Below, piece after piece: positions 58,326 through 64,000 of a stretch of 64,000 nt of DNA. The DNA comes from Gaiellasilicea sp963705515. GTDB taxonomy: Bacteria > Actinomycetota > Thermoleophilia > Gaiellales > Gaiellaceae. Numbering within the stretch: the stretch's first letter is position 1; every line of letters begins with the position of its first letter. The stretch spans positions 124,001-188,000 of the forward strand of contig CAVPJV010000009.1 in assembly GCA_963705515.1 (NCBI GenBank). The letters run 5' to 3'. The notes below the pieces were generated by a model. The model was not told the DNA's origin, ran no database searches, and saw only the letters and a list, made by a program, of their open reading frames with translations. The translations under genes and the position numbers were made by a program.

Positions 58326-60008
58326 ATGATCGCGCGCGCTTCCCAGCTCTTCCTCCCGACCCTGCGCGACGCACCGGCGGACGCCGAGGCGCTCTCGCAC
58401 AAGCTGCTCGTCCGGGGCGGCTTCATCCGCCAGGTGAGCGCCGGCCTGTGGACGTACCTGCCGCTCGGCTGGCGCGTGCACCGGAAGGTCGAGCAGATCG
58501 TCCGCGAGGAGATGAACGCAATCGGCGCCCAGGAGATGTTCGCGCCCGTGCTGACCCCGGCTGAGCTCTGGATCAAGTCGGGCCGCTACGGCATCCCGGA
58601 GCTCTTCAAGCTGAAGGACCGCAACGGCCGCGACTACATCCTCCCGATCACCCACGAGGAGACGTTCGCGTTCCACGCGGTCGAGCTCCAGAGCTACCGG
58701 CAGCTGCCCCAGTCCTGGTACCACTTCCAGACGAAGGACCGTGACGAGCCGCGTCCGCGCGGCGGCCTCCTGCGCGTCCGCGAGTTCATCATGAAGGACT
58801 CGTACTCGTTCGACCGGGACGCGGCCGGGCTCGACATCAGCTTCCAGGCGCACAAGGGCGCCTACGAACGGATCTGGGAGCGCTGCGGCCTCGAGACATT
58901 CTGCGTCCAGGCGGAGAGCGGAATGATGGGCGGGAAGGAGTCGCTGGACTATCTCGCGCCCTCCGGCTCCGGCGAGAACACGCTCGTCACCTGCGAGAAC
59001 GGCGACTACGCGGCCGACCTCGAGATCGCACGCGGCGTCCCGCGGGCGCCCGAGTTTCCCGAGGCGCTGGACGCGCCCGCCGAGATCGAGACGCCGGACA
59101 CGCGCACGTGCGAGGCGCTGGCCGAGCTGCTCTCGATCGACCTGGCCGCAACGTCGAAGGCGATGCCGGTGGTGAAGGACGACGGCACCCTCGTGCTCGC
59201 GCTCCTGCGCGGAGACGACCGGCTCGAAGAGGCGAAGCTGCAGAGCGCGCTCGGCTCGGACTTCCGCCCCGCCACCGACGAGGAGATCGTCGCGGGCTTC
59301 GGCGCCGAGGGCGGTTCGCTCGGGCCGGTCGGCTTCGCAGGGCCTGTGGTTGCGGACGAGGCACTGCGTGAGGGCCAATTCGTCGCCGGCGCGAACCGCA
59401 CGGGCTGGCATCTGCGCGGCATCGAGGCAGGACGCGACTTCGAGCCGGAGTTCGCGGACCTCCGTCAGCCGAAGGAGGGCGACGTGTGCCCGGTCTGCGC
59501 CGGCAGGCTCCGCTTCCAGACGGCAATCGAAGTCGGGCACATCTTCAAGCTCGGCACGCGCTACTCGGAGTCGTTGGGTGCCAAGTATCTGGACGAGGAC
59601 GGGATCGAGAAGCCGATCGTGATGGGCTCCTACGGCATCGGGCCCGGCCGCGTGCTCGCGGCGGCGGTCGAGCAGCACGGCAGCGATGAGGGCATGGTCT
59701 GGCCGGCCGAGATCGCGCCGTACGACGTCCACCTGGTCGTCCTCGGCTGGGACAACCCCGAGCTGGTGCAGATCGGCGAAGAGGTCGCCGCATCGCTGTC
59801 GGCGGAAGGTCTCGACGTGCTCCTGGACGACCGCGAGCTCCGGCCCGGCGAGAAGTTCGCCGACGCCGACCTGATCGGCTGCCCGCTGCGCGTGACCGTC
59901 GGCAAGAAGACGCTCGAGGACGGCGCCGTCGACCTGAAAGACCGCGCCGGCGGCGACGAATCCCGGATTGCGCGTTTAGACGTCGCAAAACGGGTAGTCG
60001 CTGGTTGA
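58326..60008 (+). CDS. proS: Proline--tRNA ligase (bacterial type with editing domain)
   Basis: A 560-residue class II synthetase. Motif 1 region KLLVRGGFIRQVSAGLWTYL, motif 2 with PRPRGGLLRVREFIMKDSYS, and the INS editing domain (about residues 230-390, with ATSKAMPVVKDDGTLVLALL) that removes Ala. Motif 3 is in KPIVMGSYGIGPGRVLAAAV, and the anticodon domain ends DLKDRAGGDESRIARLDVAK. Cys-tRNA(Pro) is not cleared by INS; the free-standing YbaK at 4885 would do this. Confidence 0.97.
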   Translation: MIARASQLFLPTLRDAPADAEALSHKLLVRGGFIRQVSAGLWTYLPLGWRVHRKVEQIVREEMNAIGAQEMFAPVLTPAELWIKSGRYGIPELFKLKDRNGRDYILPITHEETFAFHAVELQSYRQLPQSWYHFQTKDRDEPRPRGGLLRVREFIMKDSYSFDRDAAGLDISFQAHKGAYERIWERCGLETFCVQAESGMMGGKESLDYLAPSGSGENTLVTCENGDYAADLEIARGVPRAPEFPEALDAPAEIETPDTRTCEALAELLSIDLAATSKAMPVVKDDGTLVLALLRGDDRLEEAKLQSALGSDFRPATDEEIVAGFGAEGGSLGPVGFAGPVVADEALREGQFVAGANRTGWHLRGIEAGRDFEPEFADLRQPKEGDVCPVCAGRLRFQTAIEVGHIFKLGTRYSESLGAKYLDEDGIEKPIVMGSYGIGPGRVLAAAVEQHGSDEGMVWPAEIAPYDVHLVVLGWDNPELVQIGEEVAASLSAEGLDVLLDDRELRPGEKFADADLIGCPLRVTVGKKTLEDGAVDLKDRAGGDESRIARLDVAKRVVAG

Positions 60009-60307
60009 TGGGTCGCAGGCGGAAGTACAGCGAGGAGGACTTCGGGCGCACCATCGAGCGTCTGATGGGGGAGACGGGGCTGACGTATCGGGGTCTCGCT
60101 GCCAAGACCGGCCTCTCGGCCGGCTACCTCAACCACCTTGTCCACGGCAATCGCCCCGTGCCGTCGAAGGACGTCGTCGCGCGGCTGGCGACGGCGCTCG
60201 GCGTCGAGCCTGAGCACTTCCGGGAGTACCGGCTCCGCGTCATCGCCGACCGGCTCGAGGAGCTGCCCGAGCTCGTCGACCGGCTCTACAAGCGCCTCGC
60301 GGTGTAG
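60008..60307 (+). CDS. XRE-family helix-turn-helix protein
   Basis: A 99-residue DNA-binding protein. ATG at 60008 overlaps the proS stop (TGATG); an in-frame TTG sits just before it. The HTH reads TYRGLAAKTGLSAGYLNHLV then GNRPVPSKDVVARLATALGV, and a short helical tail follows (ADRLEELPELVDRLYKRLAV). It could regulate its own operon; target unknown. Confidence 0.88.
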   Translation: MGRRRKYSEEDFGRTIERLMGETGLTYRGLAAKTGLSAGYLNHLVHGNRPVPSKDVVARLATALGVEPEHFREYRLRVIADRLEELPELVDRLYKRLAV

Positions 60308-60326
60308 TCCTTTCGACCTCGCCGCC

Positions 60327-61973
60327 CTAGCCGCGCGGGAGGATCAGCTCGAAGCAGGCGCCGCCGTCGTTCGGGGTGTAGAGCAGGTCGCCGCCGTGGG
60401 CGTTGGCGTAGGCCTTCGCGATCGCGAGCCCGAGGCCGCTTCCGTGTCCGCTCGTGCCGCGCTCGAACCGGTCGAAGAGCCTCGGCACGAGCTCGTCGGG
60501 GACGCCGTCACCGGCGTCCGAGACCAGGATCCGGATGAACTGGTCTCGCTGGCTCGCCTCGACGCGGATCGGCGGCTTGCCGTAGCGCGAGGCGTTCGCG
60601 ACGAGATTGGAGACGACGCGGTCGAGGACGACCGGATCGGCGATCACCGCCACTCCTGGATCGACGTCGATCTCGACCGTGCCCGGCGCGGTCGCCTCGG
60701 CGACCTCTTCCAGCACCTGGCGCAGGACGAGCGGCTGGGGGTCGATCGTGACCGAGTGCGCGTCGAGCCGCGACAGGTCGAGCAGCTGCTCGATCAGGCG
60801 GCGCATCCGGTCGGCCTGCTCCCAGGCCGTCTGCTCGAGCTGGCGGCGCACGTCGTCGCCGAGCGTGTCGCCTCGTTCCCTGAGCGTCGTCAGGATCCCG
60901 TAGACGGCGGTCGTGGGCGTTCGCAGCTCGTGCGAGGCGACGGCGACGAAGCTCAGCTTGAGCTCGTCGAGGGCGATCATCTCGTCGTGCACGCGTGCCT
61001 TCTCGATCGCGACCGCGAGCCGTTCCGCGACCAGCTCCAGCAGCTCCGTCTCGTCGCGCGTGAACAGCCGCGGTGTCAGCGTCCCGACGTGGAGCACACC
61101 GGTGATGTGCTCGCGCACCGCGAGCGGGACGCCGAGCAGGGACTTGACGCCCTTGATCCGGAGTAGGGGGTTGAGCACCTCGGCGTGATCGACGTCGGCC
61201 AATCCGATCGGCCTGCCTTCGGCTGCGATCCTGCCGGCGAAGCCTTGCCCGAGCGGAGTCCGGACCCCCTGCTCCACGTCCTCCTCGAGACCCACAGCCG
61301 CGCGCGTGACGAGCTCGCGCCGCTCGGGGTCGACGAGGAGGACGGCGACCGTGTCGACGCCGAGAATCGTGCGGATCCGGTCGAGGAGCTCGGCCAGCAG
61401 TGCGTCGAGCTCGAGATGGGCGAGGCCGGCGTCGATGATCGCCTGCACGTGCTCGACTCGCACCCGCGCCGCCCGCTCCGCGTCGAGCGCCTGAGCGTGC
61501 GAGAGCGCGATCGCAACGCGGTCGGCCGCCAGTTGGAGCAGGTCAACGTCGTCCCTGGTGAAATCGCGCGGTTCCAGCGTGCCCACGTGGATGACGCCGA
61601 TCGGCCTGCCGTCGACGACCAGTGGGACGCCGACCAGGCTCGCGATCCCCTTGCGGCGGATCAGTGGGTTGAGGACGTCCGCGTGGTCCACGTCGGGGAG
61701 CACGACGGGCCGCAACTCCGCCGCAATCCGTCCGGCGAAGCCCTTGCCGATCGGGATGCGGAAGCGCGGCTGCAGCTCTTCCTCGATCCCCACGGCCGCG
61801 TAGGCGAAGAGCTCGTGCCGCTCCTCGTCGAGCAGCAGGATCGAGCAGGTGTCCGCGGCGAGCAGCGCTCGGGTGCAGGCCAGCATGTCGCCCGGCCCTT
61901 CCGCGCTGTCATACGAGAGCGCGGCGTCCGTGACGTCCTGCAGGCGATGGAACCGGTTCGCACCCCCCTCCAC
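60327..61973 (-). CDS. Sensor histidine kinase with two GAF domains
   Basis: About 548 residues from the GTG at 61973. Two consecutive GAF domains share the pattern GxGFAGRIAAExRP and LVGVPLVVDGRPIGVIHVGT / LLGVPLAVREHITGVLHVGT, suggesting an internal duplication. Then HisKA with the phospho-His in VAVASHELRTPTTAVYGILT, and HATPase with NLVANASRYGKPP and GHGSGLGLAIAKAYANAHGG. No membrane segment, so a cytoplasmic sensor. No response regulator is adjacent. Confidence 0.9.
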   Translation of the reverse strand: MEGGANRFHRLQDVTDAALSYDSAEGPGDMLACTRALLAADTCSILLLDEERHELFAYAAVGIEEELQPRFRIPIGKGFAGRIAAELRPVVLPDVDHADVLNPLIRRKGIASLVGVPLVVDGRPIGVIHVGTLEPRDFTRDDVDLLQLAADRVAIALSHAQALDAERAARVRVEHVQAIIDAGLAHLELDALLAELLDRIRTILGVDTVAVLLVDPERRELVTRAAVGLEEDVEQGVRTPLGQGFAGRIAAEGRPIGLADVDHAEVLNPLLRIKGVKSLLGVPLAVREHITGVLHVGTLTPRLFTRDETELLELVAERLAVAIEKARVHDEMIALDELKLSFVAVASHELRTPTTAVYGILTTLRERGDTLGDDVRRQLEQTAWEQADRMRRLIEQLLDLSRLDAHSVTIDPQPLVLRQVLEEVAEATAPGTVEIDVDPGVAVIADPVVLDRVVSNLVANASRYGKPPIRVEASQRDQFIRILVSDAGDGVPDELVPRLFDRFERGTSGHGSGLGLAIAKAYANAHGGDLLYTPNDGGACFELILPRG

Positions 61974-62017
61974 GGGCGAAGGATGGCAGACGCCGCCGGG
62001 CGAATCGAGATCGAGGT

Positions 62018-62557
62018 CTAGGGGCGTGCTCCGCAGGCACGGCCGACGCCGACCCGCACGGTCGTGCTCATCCCGCCGACGGTGACGAGCAAAGGCACGC
62101 AGTCGCCTTTCGCCCGCAGGTGGAATCCGCCCGAGTACGAGTTCCACACCCCGGCGGGCGAGCCGCCGCACGGCGCGAAGCGCAGCGCGCTCGCAGCACG
62201 GCTCGTGCCCCACGAGATCGCAACGCGGTCACGCCAGCCCTCGGGGACGCTGACGCTCACCATCGAGGTGCCGGCGCGGATGGCGATCCCGGCGTTGCGG
62301 TAGTAGCGCCAGTGCGGGTCGCGCGTCGTCGTCGAGCCGTGGTCGAGGTGGCGGGCGCCGGGAACGGAGACGGCGCCGAGCAGGACGCGGAAGCCGTCCA
62401 CCGCACCGGAGCGGGCCCGCAGGACGATCCGGTCGCAACCGACGGTCGGTTCGGCCGAAGGACGGGTCCGCGCGTTCGCCCCGGTGACCAGTGCGCCCAG
62501 GAGGACGAGCGAGATCGCGAGCGTGGCGAGCCGGAGGTGCCGCATCAGGCACTCCAT
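62018..62557 (-). CDS. Secreted protein of unknown function
   Basis: A 179-residue exported protein. The ATG at 62557 or the one at 62545 (MRHLRLATLAISLVLLGALV) opens a clear signal peptide ending near TGANA. The mature part has paired Cys (TVGCDRIVLRA, RFAPCGGSPAG, AKGDCVPLLV, GRACGARP), suggesting disulfides, and a beta-rich sequence. I do not recognise a family. It lies upstream of the sensor kinase on the same strand, 44 bp apart. Confidence 0.7.
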   Translation of the reverse strand: MECLMRHLRLATLAISLVLLGALVTGANARTRPSAEPTVGCDRIVLRARSGAVDGFRVLLGAVSVPGARHLDHGSTTTRDPHWRYYRNAGIAIRAGTSMVSVSVPEGWRDRVAISWGTSRAASALRFAPCGGSPAGVWNSYSGGFHLRAKGDCVPLLVTVGGMSTTVRVGVGRACGARP

Positions 62558-62609
62558 GGTGAACCTCGTCCGCTGGTTGGACAACTAGCCGACGGTTCGG
62601 GCTTCGGGA

Positions 62610-62641
62610 TCAGGCGCCAGCGGGCGGGCCGCGGCGCCTGA
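62610..62641 (-). terminator. Hairpin terminator candidate after the amine oxidase gene
   Basis: TCAGGCGCC (62610-62618) pairs perfectly with GGCGCCTGA (62633-62641) around a 14-nt GC loop. It is located about 30 nt after the amine oxidase stop on the minus strand. There is no marked U tract. Confidence 0.5.
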
Positions 62642-62669
62642 CCCCGAGTCTTCTGAAGCCGGCCCTGGC

Positions 62670-64000
62670 TTACGGCGCGTCCAGGGCCGGGTTCGCGTCG
62701 AAGAAGCCGTGTGGCCGCAGCGAGAAGCCGATCGAGGCGGTCGGCATCACCGGGTAGTCCTCGACGGTCGTCGCGTGCGTAAAGCCCGCCGTGTACCAGA
62801 CGACGAGGTCGCGCCCGTCGACGCTCTGGTGGTCGGCGATGTACTTCGTCAGCCCTTCGCCCGGCGGGCTCTGGTTCGGGTAGTCGCCCGGGGCGTACAG
62901 CTCGGCGCCGTCGCGGAAGCGAGTGACCCAGAGCGGGTGCTGCGCGAACGGCGCCCGCTGGAGTGGCCCGAAGTCCGGTTGCGAGTAGGGGCTGCTGTTC
63001 GCACCCGGCACGAGCTCGTACGCGGTCGGGTGCCCGAGCGCGTTCTCGCGGGTCGTGCTCTCGACCGCCCAGTGCCGGTTGGTGGCCGCGTTCAGGTCGC
63101 GGAATCCCTCAGCCGTCAGCTCGGTCTCGTCGACCACGAACGCGTTGCCGCCGGTGTTGGCGACGCTGTGCGTGTTTTCCTCGACGAGCCGGTTGTTCGG
63201 GCCGTCGACGTCGAAGTCGATCCGGAAGTTGAAGAAGTGCTGGTGCATGGGCGCGGCGATGTTCGGCGCGACCGAGGTGCCGAACTGATCCCCCTCGGCC
63301 ACGTTGCGGACGCCGCGGTTCAAGGTGGTCCCGGTCGAGCCGGCGAACACGTCGATGCCGCCGTCCATCCGGAACACGTACTCGTTCGTGTAGGTGTAGT
63401 TCCCGTTCGGATAGGCCGCGACCAGGACGAGCTCACGTGCGAAGTGAGCGTCCTTCTCGAAGGTGGTCGGGTCGGTCCGGTCCCAGAGGGACCCCGCATC
63501 GCGCTCGTACATCGCGACGGCGTGCGGCATGTCGTACGAGAACTCGCCTTCGCTCTCGAAGTCGAGCGGCGCGACCTCGTCGATGAAGACGGCGTTCTCC
63601 GGCACGTCGACGTTCTTCGCCTGGACCTCGGCGAGCTGGCCGAGGTTGTACTCGCCGATGTCCTGCGCTGCTCGCCAGGACCAGAGCGGATCCGGGATCG
63701 CGTACGGAACGTAGATCTCGTTCAGCGAGAGACGGTGGATGATCGACCTCACGACGCCGTTCTGCTCGTAGCCGATCTGGTAGAGGACGAGTCCTTCGCG
63801 CTGGCTGTAGCCGACACGAAGGTGCCAGCCCTGCCACTCGACCTCGTTGCCGGTGAGCTTGAAGCTGGGTCCGTTCGGTTGGGTCACGCGCAGCGGCTTC
63901 AAGCCGGTCCGCGTCGTCCCGGCATTGCCCGAGATCGTCTTGTTGACGGGGCGAATGCCGCTGTCGAGCACCTCGACGACCTTCAGGCGGTTCATGTCGA
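62670..64000 (-). CDS. Copper amine oxidase, C-terminal part (5' end outside window)
   Basis: Oxidises primary amines to aldehydes with H2O2 and NH3. The frame runs off the right edge, so roughly the first 200 residues are missing. The topaquinone-forming Tyr is likely in YPNGNYTYTNEYVF (family N-Y-D/E-Y; here Thr replaces the acidic residue). Copper ligands are HQHFFNFRIDFDVDG and a downstream His in FAQHPLWVTRF. MNRLKVVEVL near the edge reads as internal sequence, not a true start. Confidence 0.88.
   Translation of the reverse strand, partial: DMNRLKVVEVLDSGIRPVNKTISGNAGTTRTGLKPLRVTQPNGPSFKLTGNEVEWQGWHLRVGYSQREGLVLYQIGYEQNGVVRSIIHRLSLNEIYVPYAIPDPLWSWRAAQDIGEYNLGQLAEVQAKNVDVPENAVFIDEVAPLDFESEGEFSYDMPHAVAMYERDAGSLWDRTDPTTFEKDAHFARELVLVAAYPNGNYTYTNEYVFRMDGGIDVFAGSTGTTLNRGVRNVAEGDQFGTSVAPNIAAPMHQHFFNFRIDFDVDGPNNRLVEENTHSVANTGGNAFVVDETELTAEGFRDLNAATNRHWAVESTTRENALGHPTAYELVPGANSSPYSQPDFGPLQRAPFAQHPLWVTRFRDGAELYAPGDYPNQSPPGEGLTKYIADHQSVDGRDLVVWYTAGFTHATTVEDYPVMPTASIGFSLRPHGFFDANPALDAP

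Noticed and set aside
63463..63995. Complete short gene starting at 63995 for the amine oxidase
   Set aside because: The family is about 650 residues and the sequence around this Met reads as internal domain sequence, so the true start is beyond the window edge.

Overview
The window is dense, very GC-rich bacterial chromosome with many GTG/TTG starts, 1-16 bp gene overlaps and no gap over 200 bp between genes. DivIVA, SepF, a MurA with Asp in place of the catalytic Cys, an imuB-dnaE2 mutagenesis cassette and a group 3b-type [NiFe] hydrogenase point to Actinomycetota. My best guess is class Thermoleophilia (Gaiellales/Solirubrobacterales type); this is inference from gene content. No rRNA, tRNA, CRISPR array or insertion sequence was seen.

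Layout. 1-6.3 kb: mutM (missing its first codons), recO, an acetyltransferase, a secreted vanadium-haloperoxidase-like protein, glyS, ybaK, the PPDK regulatory protein and a small membrane protein. 6.3-13.2 kb: an accessory cluster with two selenium-binding-protein/methanethiol-oxidase paralogues (the first preceded by a 12-codon leader), a 52-codon membrane ORF, a TetR regulator, an NTF2-like protein, two paralogous alpha/beta hydrolases and a glycosyltransferase fused to the second. 13.2-21.6 kb: kinase-like, peptidase S51, DHFR-like, ppdK, rhomboid, comB-like, FAD oxidoreductase, acetyltransferase and a decayed glycosyltransferase. 21.6-27.4 kb: the SOS mutagenesis locus, with two LexA-type boxes, imuB, a small cassette protein and dnaE2. 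27.4-36.5 kb: GH15, glycosyltransferase, aminotransferase, HD protein, murA, a subtilase, a HisB-like protein without its metal motif, and ridA. 36.6-42.1 kb: cca, pgeF, a YggS-type PLP protein, sepF, yggT, divIVA, yggU, a DksA-type protein and lspA, followed by rluD.

43.1-60.3 kb is the conserved translation/isoprenoid/envelope block rpsB-tsf-pyrH-frr // uppS-cdsA-dxr-rseP-ispG-proS. It is split between frr and uppS by about 7 kb carrying a complete NAD(P)-linked hydrogenase: diaphorase subunits, small and large subunits, maturation protease, a short hypA, hypC, a DMT transporter and a conserved unknown. 60.3-64 kb holds a GAF sensor kinase, a secreted unknown and the 3' part of a copper amine oxidase.

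Three themes run through the window. (1) Dispersed palindromes: one 25-bp family occurs five times, and a second, two-hairpin family with a conserved linker occurs twice. One member of each is inserted in frame inside dnaE2. (2) Many genes have a TANNNT hexamer 5-10 nt before the start codon and no ribosome-binding site, which suggests leaderless transcription; the SOS-controlled imuB promoter is the clearest case. (3) Eight single-base insertions break six otherwise intact genes, including the normally essential cdsA and rseP. All are +1, so sequence error is more likely than real decay.

Two functional pairs are visible: ppdK with its regulator kinase/pyrophosphorylase, and proS with the Cys-tRNA(Pro) deacylase ybaK.
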